Source: Melaminivora jejuensis
Lineage (GTDB): Bacteria; Pseudomonadota; Gammaproteobacteria; Burkholderiales; Burkholderiaceae_C
Reading direction: 5' to 3'
NCBI RefSeq assembly: GCF_017811175.1
Contig: NZ_JACWIJ010000002.1
Coordinates: forward strand, 3,353,501-3,417,500
Length of the DNA: 64,000 bases
Shown here piece after piece: positions 1-8,505 of this stretch (its first letter is position 1; the number at the start of each line of letters is the position of its first letter). Both the position numbers and the translations under genes were made by a program. The notes under the pieces are model-generated. The model had not been told where the DNA came from. It made no database searches and saw nothing but the letters and a program-made list of their open reading frames with translations.

Positions 1-1
1 C

Positions 2-163
2 CTGCAGCCGCAGCACCGCCAGGGGCTGCCGTGGCATTACGTGCTGCTGGGCGAGGAGATCGTCCAGCAGTGGCGCAGCCAGGGGGCGCATCTGGCGCAG
101 CTACTGGACTTCGCCCGGCTGCGGGCGCTGGACGACAGTCAGGCGCAAGGAGCGTTGTGGTGA
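2..163 (+). CDS. C-terminal 53 residues of an unidentified protein (truncated by window edge)
   Basis: An open frame runs from the window edge to a TGA at 161-163 and gives 53 residues ending in AQGALW. It is rich in Leu, Gln and Ala (HLAQLLDFARLRALDD), as in a helical C-terminus. I do not recognise the family. It is on the opposite strand to the HDOD gene and converges with it, so it is probably unrelated to the flg operon. Codon use is normal high-GC. The real start lies outside the window. Confidence 0.55.
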   Translation: MQPQHRQGLPWHYVLLGEEIVQQWRSQGAHLAQLLDFARLRALDDSQAQGALW

Positions 164-167
164 GCTT

Positions 168-215
168 TTTTGCTATTGTTTACACAGCCTGCAGCGCTTG
201 ACTGGCAAGGGCTGA
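168..215 (+). repeat. Dispersed intergenic repeat, copy A (degenerate half-copy)
   Basis: It carries the core GCAGCGCTTGACTGGCAAGGG preceded by TGCTATTG, the same order of blocks as the copies near 15.6, 22.2 and 54.9 kb. It fills the short gap between the stop codons of two convergent genes and may act as part of a 3' end. It is degenerate at the AGCTAT end. Confidence 0.55.
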
Positions 216-219
216 CTCT

Positions 220-1440
220 TCACCCCCGCCCCTCGCGCAGCACCACCAGCTCCGACAGCACGCGCAGCAACATGCGGTTGATGTGCTCCAGCGACAGCTC
301 GTTGGCCTCGCACACCTGCACGATGGCGGCGCTGTCGCTGGTTTCCAGCGCGCAGGCCAGCTCCAGGCTGGGGGTGTAGGGGCCGGTGTGCAGCACGGCG
401 GCTTCGTACAGGCGTTCGGACAGCGGCACGCGGCGCAGGATGTTGCTCAGCGGCTCGCGCAGCAGCTCGTCGAGTTGCGAGAACAGGCCGCACAGATAGA
501 CCTCGCGGCGCAGCTCCTTGCCCTCGCCGGCGTTGATCAGGTGCTCGGTCAGGCGTGCGCGCAGCACCATGGATTGGCGGATCGGCTCTAGGTCAGGCTC
601 GGTGGCGGCGTGCGGCAGCTGCTCGGCCAGCCAGCGCGAGAGGTTGCCGTAGCCCATGACCAGCAGGCCCCGGCGCAGCGAGTCCACGCCGGTGCGCAGG
701 CCCACGGCGGCGGAGTTGATGTGTGTGAGAAAGCGGTAGGCCAGCAGCGGGTCTTCGCCCAGGATGTCCTCGAAAGTGTCCATAGACTGCTCGGCGTCAA
801 TGGCCTTGAGCAGCCGATGCACGACCTCGCGCGAGGGGCGCAGGGGCTGGTGGCGCAGGTCGTGCAGCACGTCGTCCGACGGCCAGCCGGCAATGGCCAG
901 CGCGCCGCTGGTGTCCAGGCAGTGGCCCAGCAGGGCGCGGCTGGCCACGCCTTCGTACATCTGGCCCCGGATCACCGGGTCGCGCCGCTGGGTCTGCGCC
1001 TGGCGCGCTGCCTGCAGCGCCTGCACGGCGTTGCCCGGCGACAGGTGCAGCAGGCTGTTGTCGAACAGTCGCGCCACGTCCGGGTCGGGCAGGTGGTCGA
1101 GCTCGCCCAGCCAGACCAGACGCAGGCCGCGTGCGTGGGCTGCCTGCGCCAGCTGCAGCAGCTGCGGGTCGATCAGCCAGCGCCCGGGCACGGCCAGCCA
1201 GGGCGTGCCGCGCGGCGCGTGCGCCAGCAGCTCGGCCAGCAGCTCGGGGGTGCGCGGCGTGAGCAGCAGCGGCGGCGAGCTGGCGCTCCAGATCTCCTGC
1301 AGCGTGCGCAGCAGGTGGGCTGCGTCCACCTGCACCGAGCCGGCGGCCTGCAGGTGCAATTGCACGCCGGCCAGGCGCCGGGCGGCGTTCCACAGGGGGC
1401 GGTAGCCCATCACCAAACTGCCGAGGACGGATTGAGCCAT
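220..1440 (-). CDS. HDOD-domain (YuxH-like) signalling protein
   Basis: A 406-residue protein. The N-terminal ~190 residues look like the degenerate EAL-type half of YuxH-like proteins; no intact EAL catalytic signature is visible. The C-terminal half is an HDOD domain: DPLLAYRFLTHINSAA followed by SLRRGLLVMGYGNLSRWL is the typical HDOD core. HDOD proteins are non-enzymatic relatives of HD domains that act in signalling and motility control. It lies 119 nt downstream of flgL on the same strand, so it may be the last gene of the flg operon. The ATG at 1440 (MAQSVLGSL) is a good start. A role in flagellar regulation is inferred from position only. Confidence 0.82.
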   Translation of the reverse strand: MAQSVLGSLVMGYRPLWNAARRLAGVQLHLQAAGSVQVDAAHLLRTLQEIWSASSPPLLLTPRTPELLAELLAHAPRGTPWLAVPGRWLIDPQLLQLAQAAHARGLRLVWLGELDHLPDPDVARLFDNSLLHLSPGNAVQALQAARQAQTQRRDPVIRGQMYEGVASRALLGHCLDTSGALAIAGWPSDDVLHDLRHQPLRPSREVVHRLLKAIDAEQSMDTFEDILGEDPLLAYRFLTHINSAAVGLRTGVDSLRRGLLVMGYGNLSRWLAEQLPHAATEPDLEPIRQSMVLRARLTEHLINAGEGKELRREVYLCGLFSQLDELLREPLSNILRRVPLSERLYEAAVLHTGPYTPSLELACALETSDSAAIVQVCEANELSLEHINRMLLRVLSELVVLREGRG

Positions 1441-1559
1441 GGGGTCGGGGGTGTGTCAGATGCGCGAAAGCGCCCATTGTGGGCGCTCGGAGGAGGCTGT
1501 GCGTGGGGCGGGTGCCGTTGTGCGCGAAACGCCGGACGCGAAACGCACAACGCGCCCCT

Positions 1560-2897
1560 TCAGCGCATGAAGTCCAGCAGCGACATGCGCTGCACCTGGG
1601 CGTAGGACTGCAGCGCCGCCTGGTAGCCCACGTGGGCGTTCTGGAAGTCCGAGATGCCCTTGACCATGTCCAGGTCTTCGGCGCGCGAGCGGTCGGCCTC
1701 GTGCTGGATGGCACGGTTTTCCTGGTCGCTGCCGATGCGGTCGGCGCGGTTGAGCAACTCGCCGGCATAGCTGCGCATGTTGTGCAGCCGCTCCATGCCT
1801 TTGTCGAGCTGCGCCAGTGCCTGACCCACGGCCTGGGCGGCGGCGCCGGTGTCGGGTGCATCGGTCAGTTCGCGCACGGCGCGGTCGATGGTGCTCATCA
1901 GGCTGGGGCTGGCGCTCAGGGTCACGGTGTCGCCATCGGCGGGCGAATAGACCAGCGAGCCGTCGAGCTGGCGCACGGACGTGGCGCTGATGGTGAATTC
2001 GAGCGTGGCCCCGCCCGGGTCGGTGATGCTGATGGGGATTTGTTGGAGCTGGCCCGGCTTGATGTTGTTGAGGGGCTGCAGGCCGGGCGAGACGTAGGCC
2101 GAATTGGTGCTGAAGATCTCGTATCCGATGTCGTAGCTGCCGTCCGGGTTCGGCGGGTTGGTGGCGCCGGTGAACTTGATGGAGTAGGTATAGGGGCTGG
2201 CCGGCGGCGCGGGCTGCTGCAGTAGCTCCGGGTTGGTCACGCGCACGGCATCGGTGCCGAAGTGGCGCCCGGCCACAGGCGCGCCCCCATTGGAGACAGC
2301 GGCATGAAATACCCCGTCGCGCTGCACGTCGAACATCAGCGCCCCATGCCCGTCCACGGTGGTGGCGATGCTGGTGCCGCTGCTGGCTTGCTGGCCCGGC
2401 AGGCCGGCAAAGACGTAGTCGGCGCTGCCACTGAGCAGCGGCCCGGCGAAGGCGCGCAGGTCGCTGCCCAGCGCGCCCAGCAGCGGCACGCCGTTGGCGT
2501 CCTTGCGGTTGATGGTTTCGCTGAGTTGCTCGCGCAGGCTGGCGATCTGGTTGGCGTAGGTGCGCCTGTCCTCGGGCTTGAGCGTGCCGCTGCCGGCGGC
2601 AATGATGAGCTGGCGCATCTCCTGCACCAGGCCCACGGCGTCGCCCAGCGTGGACTCGGCCAGCGCCATGGCGCCGCGCTGCACGTCCAGCTGGCGCTGC
2701 TCGGCCTGGATGCGGCTGATGCGCGTAAGGGCGCGCTCGGCCTGGGCGGCGGCCACCGGGTCGTCGCTGGCGCGCACCACGCGCTTGCCGGCGGTCAGGC
2801 TTTCCTGCAGGTCGGTCAGGTTCTTCTGGCGCATGGCCAGGTTGCGCAGGGTGTTGTCGTAGAGGTTGGCGGTGCCGACACGGTTCAGGGTGCTCAT
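1560..2897 (-). CDS. flgL: Flagellar hook-filament junction protein FlgL (HAP3)
   Basis: 445 residues, longer than the 317 of E. coli FlgL; the extra length is in the variable middle. The N-terminus (RVGTANLYDNTLRNLAMRQ, then SLTAGKRVVRASDDPVAAA) is the flagellin-like D0/D1 coiled coil, with the partner helix at the C-terminus (QSYAQVQRMSLLDFMR). FlgL and FlgK form the adaptor between hook and filament and are exported by the flagellar type III system. It follows flgK by 65 nt on the same strand. The start is ATG 2897, behind a purine-rich GGAGCC. Confidence 0.95.
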   Translation of the reverse strand: MSTLNRVGTANLYDNTLRNLAMRQKNLTDLQESLTAGKRVVRASDDPVAAAQAERALTRISRIQAEQRQLDVQRGAMALAESTLGDAVGLVQEMRQLIIAAGSGTLKPEDRRTYANQIASLREQLSETINRKDANGVPLLGALGSDLRAFAGPLLSGSADYVFAGLPGQQASSGTSIATTVDGHGALMFDVQRDGVFHAAVSNGGAPVAGRHFGTDAVRVTNPELLQQPAPPASPYTYSIKFTGATNPPNPDGSYDIGYEIFSTNSAYVSPGLQPLNNIKPGQLQQIPISITDPGGATLEFTISATSVRQLDGSLVYSPADGDTVTLSASPSLMSTIDRAVRELTDAPDTGAAAQAVGQALAQLDKGMERLHNMRSYAGELLNRADRIGSDQENRAIQHEADRSRAEDLDMVKGISDFQNAHVGYQAALQSYAQVQRMSLLDFMR

Positions 2898-2962
2898 CGG
2901 GGGCTCCTGGAATTGCGGGGGCGCAGGGGCGGGGTCTGTGGTTGCGGGGCTGGGGGCGCGCG

Positions 2963-5020
2963 TCAGCGGCCCACGCTCTGCAGCAGGTTGTCGAAGATGG
3001 CCTGCGCCACCTGCAGCATCTTGGCCGAGGCCTGGTAGGACTGCTGGTACTGGATCAGCCGCGCGGCCTCCTCGTCCAGATTGGTGCCGGAGATCGCCGT
3101 GCGGTTGGCCTCCAAGTCGCTGGCGATGGCCTCGGACATTTGCGCGGCGTACAGCGCACTCTGGGTGCGCGTGCCGACCTGGGCCATCAGGCCGGCGTAG
3201 CCATCGACCATGCTGGCGTTGTCGAACATCTTCACGTCGCGCAGCGCCTGCATGGCGCGGGCGTTGCCGGCGTTGCGGGTGTACTGGTCGCCGTATTGCG
3301 GGTCGGTGGCGTTGCCGATGACGACGGTGTCGCCCTCCTTGGGCGTGCCTTGCAGGGTGATGGCCCAGCCGTCGATGTGGATGGTCTGGCCGGGGACGTA
3401 CTGGTACTCATAGGGTGGTGCACCAGGAGTCTGGGGGCCGGGTGGATTGGCATCCAGGTTCAGCACATCGGAGGAAGTAGCGCCGGCGACGCTGAAAGTG
3501 CCATTGGGGCCAAAAGTCAAGGTCACGCCGCCGCCACTGGTGGCTGGGGGGACTGGGCTGGGCGGCGGATTGATGGCGCCCGCCTTTTCGATCCCAGCCG
3601 GAGGGCCGGCACTCCAGCGCAGCCCGTCGGCCTGCAAGCCAGCCAGCTGCAGCGTGCCGGTGTTCTGTGTGCCCATGGCTGCGTTGACCGGGCTGGCCAC
3701 AGCCAGGTCGCGCGGCGAGTGGATCAGCATCTGCAGCTGGTCGGCCACGCCGGCAAAGGGCTGGAACAGCACGCGCTCGCCAGGGTTGCCCGAGTTGGTG
3801 AACTCGAAGGTCAAGCCGTCCATCTGCACACCGCCGGGATTGGTCAGATCGGTTGCGGCAACGGTTTTGACGGTGTTGTCGGACAGCCGGATGATGTGGG
3901 CGTCGGTGCCGTTGGCGTTGAAGACCACCTCATAGTCCGACGCGGCGAATTTCGTGGCGTCGAACTTCGCCGGGTCGCCCAGATCGATGCTGCCCACGGC
4001 AGCTCCATTGGTGCGCCCGACCACTTCAGCCGGGGCGCTGAACAGCGGCTTGCCCCGCGTGCCGTCCAGCGTCAGGCCCAGGCTTTGCTGGTAGTTCAGT
4101 TCGGCTCCGATGGCCAGCGCCATGCGCCCGAGCAGGTTGCGCCCCTCGATCAGGTCGTTGTTGGCAAAGCGCAGCAGGCCGGCGGTCTGGCCGCCGCCCA
4201 GCAGGGTGTCGCGCAGCTCCACGTCGGGCGCGCCGGGGCGCTGGAAGTACAGCGCCTGGCGCTGGCTGCCGGGGAATTCCTTGGACTCGGCCACGGCCAG
4301 CTGCGCCGCGTCCTGGCCCAGCACCAGCGCCTGGCTGCCGGCCACGAAGACACTGATGGTGCCGTCGCTGGCCGGGATCTGCGTGGTCTGGATGTACTGG
4401 TTGAGCTCGCGGATCAGCTGGTCGCGCCGATCCAGCAGGTCGTTGGGCGTCTGGCCGTTGCCCATGACGCGGCTGATCTGCTGGTTCATCTCGGCGATGT
4501 TCACCGCCAGCTGGTTGATGCGCAGCGTGTCGGTCTTGAGCTGCTCGGTGACCGAGTAGTCGATCTCGCGCAGCAACTCGGCCGAGGAGCGCATCCGCGC
4601 GGCCATCTCGTCCATGCGCGTCAGGCTGACGGTGCGCGCGGTGATGTCGGTGGGCGCGGTGATGACGTCGCCCAGGGCGTTGAGCATGTCGCTGATGGCC
4701 GCGCCCAGGCCGGCCTTGCCGCCCTGGAACACGTCCTGCAGTTGCGACACGCGCTCGGCGCGGGCGCTGTCGCCGGCGCTCATGGCCTGCGCGGCGGCGG
4801 CCTGGCGCGTCAGCAGCTCGTTGTGGTTGCGCAGGATGGTCGCCACCTCCACGCCTTTGCCGATATAGCCCGAGCCGGTGTACTGGCCGGGCACGGTCTG
4901 CAGCACCACGCTCTGGCGCGAGTAGCCCGGCGTGTTGACGTTGGCGATGTTGTGGCCGGTGGTCTGCAGGGCCACCTGGTTGGCAAGAAGGGCGCGGGCG
5001 CCGACGTTGAGAAGGCTCAT
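2963..5020 (-). CDS. flgK: Flagellar hook-associated protein FlgK (HAP1)
   Basis: 685 residues (E. coli 547). The N-terminus ALLANQVALQTTGHNIANVN with NTPGYSRQ is the conserved rod/hook/HAP signature. The C-terminal helix SGTNLDEEAARLIQYQQSYQ is the matching D0 segment. It joins hook to filament together with FlgL. The central ~350 residues are variable and Pro/Gly-rich. ATG 5020 follows GAGGTCACCCC. It is 71 nt from flgJ and in the same operon as flgL. Confidence 0.96.
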   Translation of the reverse strand: MSLLNVGARALLANQVALQTTGHNIANVNTPGYSRQSVVLQTVPGQYTGSGYIGKGVEVATILRNHNELLTRQAAAAQAMSAGDSARAERVSQLQDVFQGGKAGLGAAISDMLNALGDVITAPTDITARTVSLTRMDEMAARMRSSAELLREIDYSVTEQLKTDTLRINQLAVNIAEMNQQISRVMGNGQTPNDLLDRRDQLIRELNQYIQTTQIPASDGTISVFVAGSQALVLGQDAAQLAVAESKEFPGSQRQALYFQRPGAPDVELRDTLLGGGQTAGLLRFANNDLIEGRNLLGRMALAIGAELNYQQSLGLTLDGTRGKPLFSAPAEVVGRTNGAAVGSIDLGDPAKFDATKFAASDYEVVFNANGTDAHIIRLSDNTVKTVAATDLTNPGGVQMDGLTFEFTNSGNPGERVLFQPFAGVADQLQMLIHSPRDLAVASPVNAAMGTQNTGTLQLAGLQADGLRWSAGPPAGIEKAGAINPPPSPVPPATSGGGVTLTFGPNGTFSVAGATSSDVLNLDANPPGPQTPGAPPYEYQYVPGQTIHIDGWAITLQGTPKEGDTVVIGNATDPQYGDQYTRNAGNARAMQALRDVKMFDNASMVDGYAGLMAQVGTRTQSALYAAQMSEAIASDLEANRTAISGTNLDEEAARLIQYQQSYQASAKMLQVAQAIFDNLLQSVGR

Positions 5021-5091
5021 GGGGTGACCTCGGAAGGTGGGCTGGCGGCGCGGGTGGGCGCGGCAGTGGTGTGGTGGTGCAGGCGGCCCGC

Positions 5092-6051
5092 TCAGGCCTG
5101 GGCGCTGGCGGCGCTGGCTGGTGTGCGCGCCACGCTGAGCGTGCTCTGGATGGCACGGCTCAATTTGCTGGCGTATTGCGGGTCGGTGGCGTAGCCGGCC
5201 TTTTGCAGCTCGGCCGCCCAGGCCTGGGCCGAGTGCGTCTTGGCCAGGGCTTTCTCGTAGCGCGGGCTCTCGGTGATCAGGCGCGCGTAGTCGCGGAAGG
5301 AGTCGGCATACGAGTCGTAGGCGCGGAACTTGGCGGTGACTTTCTGCGCCCGGCCGTCGATGTATTCGGTGGTGGTGATCTCGGCCACCTTGCCCTTCCA
5401 GCTGCCGCCGGCCTTGATGCCGAACAGGTTGAAGGAGTTGCTGCCGTCCTTGTGGCGGATCTCGCTCCTGCCCCAGCCGGTTTCGTGCCCGGCCTGGCCG
5501 AGCATGAAGCTGGCCGGGATGCCGCTCTCGCGCGCCACGGTCTCGGCGGCGGCGCGGTGGCCTTGCACGAACTCATCCTTGCCCTGGGGCGAGGGCGCAT
5601 GGGGGTTGTCGGGCCGGCTGGGCGCAGCGCGCCGCTGCAGCGTGTCCAGGCGCAGCGTGGCGCCAGGGGCGAGCGCCGGCGCGTCGGCGTCGCCGCCGAG
5701 CTGGCGCGCCAGCTGGCGCTGGATGGCTTCGGCCAGGCCGCCGGAGCGTCCGGCCATCTGCACCGACAGCTGCTGATCCATCATGTCGCTGGCCAGGTTG
5801 CCCTCGGCGCCGTCGAGCAGGCCGGACTTCATGGTGGCCTCGCGCATACTTTTGATGAGCTCGCGCATGAACAGCGATTCGAGCTGGCGGGCGGCCTCGC
5901 GCGTGGCTTCGCGCTGGCCTTCGGCGCCTTGCGCGGCCTGGGCCTTGAGGTTGTTCAGCGAGCGGCCATCGATGGCCAGGGCCTGGCGCGTGGCCAGGGC
6001 GGCGGTGCTGCCAGCCAGGGGCAGGCTGGTGGAAGGCGATGACAGGCTCAT
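5092..6051 (-). CDS. flgJ: FlgJ: rod-cap scaffold with peptidoglycan hydrolase domain
   Basis: 319 residues (E. coli 313). Residues ~40-110 hold the rod-binding part (AARQLESLFMRELIKSMRE and SDMMDQQLSVQMAG). The C-terminal ~150 residues are the glucosaminidase-type hydrolase domain (SGIPASFMLGQAGHETGWG), with the expected acidic residue in GHETGWG. It caps the growing rod and opens the cell wall in the periplasm. ATG 6051-6049 shares its A with the TGA of flgI (TGATG), so the two are translationally coupled. The dual-domain form is typical of beta- and gammaproteobacteria. Confidence 0.95.
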   Translation of the reverse strand: MSLSSPSTSLPLAGSTAALATRQALAIDGRSLNNLKAQAAQGAEGQREATREAARQLESLFMRELIKSMREATMKSGLLDGAEGNLASDMMDQQLSVQMAGRSGGLAEAIQRQLARQLGGDADAPALAPGATLRLDTLQRRAAPSRPDNPHAPSPQGKDEFVQGHRAAAETVARESGIPASFMLGQAGHETGWGRSEIRHKDGSNSFNLFGIKAGGSWKGKVAEITTTEYIDGRAQKVTAKFRAYDSYADSFRDYARLITESPRYEKALAKTHSAQAWAAELQKAGYATDPQYASKLSRAIQSTLSVARTPASAASAQA

Positions 6052-7175
6052 CAGATGACCTCCAGTTCGGCGTTGAGCGCGCCGGCGGCTTTCAGGGCCT
6101 GCAGGATGGCCAGCAAGTCCTGCGGCGTGGCGCCCAGGGTGTTGAGTGCGCGCACCACATCGGCCAGCTGCGGCGAGGCCGGCACCTGCATGACCTTGCC
6201 GGCATCGGCCTGGATGGAGATGTCGCTCTTTTGCGCCACCACTGTCTGGCCGCGCGACAGCGGGTTGGGCTGGCTGATGACGGGCGTGCTGCTGATGACG
6301 ATGGACAGGTTGCCGTGGGCGATGGCCGACGGCCCCAGGGTGACCGCCTGGTTGAGCACGATGGAGCCGGTGCGCGCGTTGATGACCACCTTGGCGGCGG
6401 GCGTGGACTCGGGCAATTGCAGCTCTTCGAGCTCGGCGATGAAGTTCACGCGCGCGCCGGGGTCGAGGGGGGCGCGCACCTGCACGGTGCGGCCATCCAG
6501 GGCGGTGGCGGTATCCGGGCCGGAGCGGGCGTTGATGGCCAAGGCCACCTTGCGCGCGGTCTGGAAGTCCGAGGCGTTCAGGCCCAGGGTGATGGTCTCG
6601 CTGCCGTGCAGCGGCGTGGGCACGCTGCGCTCGACCTGCGCGCCGTCGGGGATGCGCCCGGCGCTGAGGTGGTTGACCTGCACCTTGGAGCCGCCGGCGG
6701 ACGCGCCTGCGCCGCCGACTACCAGGTTGCCCTGCGCCAGGGCGTAGATCTCGCCGTCGGCGCCGCGCAGCGGCGTGGCGATCAGCGTGCCGCCCTTGAG
6801 CGATTTGGCGTTGCCGATCGAGGACACCGACACGTCGATGTGCTGCCCCGGCTGGGCAAAGGCCGGCAGCTCGGCGGTGACGACCACGGTGGCGACGTTC
6901 TTGAGCTGCGGCACGCTGGTGCCCGGCGGCAGCGAGATGCCCATTTGCTGCAGGTAGTTGCTCATGGCCTGCGCGGTGATGGGCATTTGCGTGGACTGGT
7001 CGCCCGTGCCGTCCAGGCCGACCACCAGGCCGTAGCCCGACAGCTGGTTGCTGCGCACGCCCTGCACGGCGGCAATTTCCTTGATGCGCAGGGCCTGCGC
7101 CGGCACGCTGCAGGCCAGGGCGGCCAGCGCCAGCGTCATGACCTTGAACATGCGGGAGGTAGGCAGGGGGTTCAT
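6051..7175 (-). CDS. flgI: Flagellar P-ring protein FlgI
   Basis: 374 residues (E. coli 365). It has a Sec signal peptide (MTLALAALACSVPAQA, cut before LRIKEI). It is conserved throughout, for example LSGYGLVVGLDGTGDQ and the C-terminal TPQDLLAILQALKAAGAL. It forms the periplasmic ring around the distal rod with FlgH's L ring. ATG 7175 is annotated; an internal ATG at 7151 (MFKVMTLAL) would also leave a complete signal peptide and cannot be excluded. It is separated from flgH by an extra gene and a 317-nt gap filled with repeats. Confidence 0.95.
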   Translation of the reverse strand: MNPLPTSRMFKVMTLALAALACSVPAQALRIKEIAAVQGVRSNQLSGYGLVVGLDGTGDQSTQMPITAQAMSNYLQQMGISLPPGTSVPQLKNVATVVVTAELPAFAQPGQHIDVSVSSIGNAKSLKGGTLIATPLRGADGEIYALAQGNLVVGGAGASAGGSKVQVNHLSAGRIPDGAQVERSVPTPLHGSETITLGLNASDFQTARKVALAINARSGPDTATALDGRTVQVRAPLDPGARVNFIAELEELQLPESTPAAKVVINARTGSIVLNQAVTLGPSAIAHGNLSIVISSTPVISQPNPLSRGQTVVAQKSDISIQADAGKVMQVPASPQLADVVRALNTLGATPQDLLAILQALKAAGALNAELEVI

Positions 7176-7260
7176 GCCTGCAATTGTCTTGGCCGACCCC
7201 GGCAGGCAAAGCGCGGATAAGGCGGGGGATGGGGGCCTTATCGGGTGTTTTGAGGCGGGT

Positions 7261-7375
7261 GCTCCTTCCCTCGCTGGGGGAAGGTGGGGATGGGGGCCGG
7301 CTGGTTCTGGCGGGCCGTGTGGCGAGGCCGCCGTCGCTGGCCCTCACCCCAACCCTCCCCCAGAGGGGGAGGGAG
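7261..7375. repeat. Inverted-repeat element (MITE-like, CCCTCACCCCAACCCTC type)
   Basis: The left arm 7261-7296 (CTCCTTCCCTCGCTGGGGGA...) is a close inverted match of the right arm 7341-7375 (CCCTCACCCCAACCCTCCCC...GAGGGAG), with about 44 nt between. It has no coding capacity. Such G/C-tract palindromes are common intergenic repeats in proteobacteria. With the next repeat it fills most of the 317-nt gap between flgI and its upstream neighbour. When transcribed it would fold into a long hairpin within the flg operon. Confidence 0.7.
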
Positions 7376-7385
7376 TTGAAAAAAC

Positions 7386-7440
7386 CATCAAAACCGCTGC
7401 AAACCCTTGCCAGGTAAGCGCTGGCAGCTATGATTTTTGA
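7386..7440 (-). repeat. Dispersed intergenic repeat, copy B
   Basis: It reads AAACCCTTGCCAGGTAAGCG then CTGGCAGCTATGATTTTTGA on the plus strand, which is the reverse orientation of copies C and D. Together with the element at 7261-7375 it accounts for most of the 7176-7492 gap; I see no gene there. Confidence 0.75.
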
Positions 7441-7492
7441 AGATTCACCACGGCGGCCCGGTGTGGCTCACACGCTCACACGCCCGGGCGGC

Positions 7493-8470
7493 TCACTTGC
7501 GCTTGCGTGCCGTGCGCACCGGGGCAGCGGGCTGGGGCTGGCGCACGCAGTAGTAGTAGCCGTTGGGCACGTCGGCCAGGTGGTTGGCGCGCAGGGCGCC
7601 GGCGCCGGCCTGGGCGCTGGCGGTGTCGTACAGGCCGCCCTGGACGTGGTAGGCACCGGCGGCGCGCAGGGCCACGCCGCCGCCGTGAAAGCCCGCCGCC
7701 TGCGCGGCCTGCAGCTCGTCGGCGCTGGGCAACTGGGCGTCCTGGGTCTGGCACCAGCCCTGCGCCACGTCGCGCGAGACCAGCTGGTCGGCGTGGCCCG
7801 GCGCTGCCGGCAGCCACTGCAGGCCACCGGGCGGCACGCGGTTGGCGGCAAAGCGCGTGCCCTGGAAGTAGTCGAACAGCTCGCGCGCCAGCGCATCGGC
7901 CAGCACCGGCGCCGGCGCCGTCACGGTGAAGCTCTGCGAGGCGCCGTTCCTGAGCTTGACCAAGGTGGCGCTGGCCTGCACCAGCGTGCCCTCCAGCCGG
8001 GTGTAGGTGATGTAGGCGGCCAGGGTGATGCGCCCGGCGCGCGCCTTCAGCTCCTGCGGCGGCGTGGGGATTTGCAGGTCTTCGGGCGTGAGGTCGGAGT
8101 AGTCGAAGCGCAGCTTGGGCTGGGCCAGCCGGGCGGCGCGCGCCAGGCGGTCGAGCTCGGCGATGAGCTGCGCGTTCACGCTGCGCCCGAGCTGGGCCAT
8201 GGCGCGGCGCTCGTGGTGGGCCTGCAGCGCGTCGATGGCGCGCAGCGCGGCGGTGATCTTTTCCGGATCGGCCTTGTCGGCGTGCAGGTCGTCAAAGATG
8301 CGCCGGTCGGCCTCGTACTCGGCCAGGTCGGCGGCGCGGATGACCGGGATGTTGGGCCAGACGGTGAAGGTCTGGCTGGCCGGGTCGCGAAAGTCCTGCG
8401 CTGCAGCCAGCGCTGCCGTGCCCAGCAGCGCCAGCGCGGCGGCGGTGCGGCGCAGGAAGACTCCTCGCAT
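7493..8470 (-). CDS. Secreted protein of unknown function inside the flg operon
   Basis: 325 residues from ATG 8470, which has a good ribosome site (GAGGAGAAAGACCC); the in-frame TTG at 8509 lacks one. The N-terminus MRGVFLRRTAAALALLG with ALAAAQDF is a clear Sec signal peptide. The middle (~30-200) is mixed helix/strand with a Glu/Asp/Arg-rich helix (AEYEADRRIFDDLHADKAD). The C-terminal ~80 residues hold two Cys (GWCQTQD and YYYCVRQ) around LPSADELQAA, reminiscent of small disulfide-closed lectin-like or DUF1566-like folds, but I cannot assign a family. It ends in basic RTARKRK. It sits between flgH and flgI, whose products form the L and P rings, so an envelope role near the rings is plausible. 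Function unknown. Confidence 0.75.
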   Translation of the reverse strand: MRGVFLRRTAAALALLGTAALAAAQDFRDPASQTFTVWPNIPVIRAADLAEYEADRRIFDDLHADKADPEKITAALRAIDALQAHHERRAMAQLGRSVNAQLIAELDRLARAARLAQPKLRFDYSDLTPEDLQIPTPPQELKARAGRITLAAYITYTRLEGTLVQASATLVKLRNGASQSFTVTAPAPVLADALARELFDYFQGTRFAANRVPPGGLQWLPAAPGHADQLVSRDVAQGWCQTQDAQLPSADELQAAQAAGFHGGGVALRAAGAYHVQGGLYDTASAQAGAGALRANHLADVPNGYYYCVRQPQPAAPVRTARKRK

Positions 8471-8505
8471 GGGTCTTTCTCCTCGCTCTCGGTGATTGGG
8501 TATTT

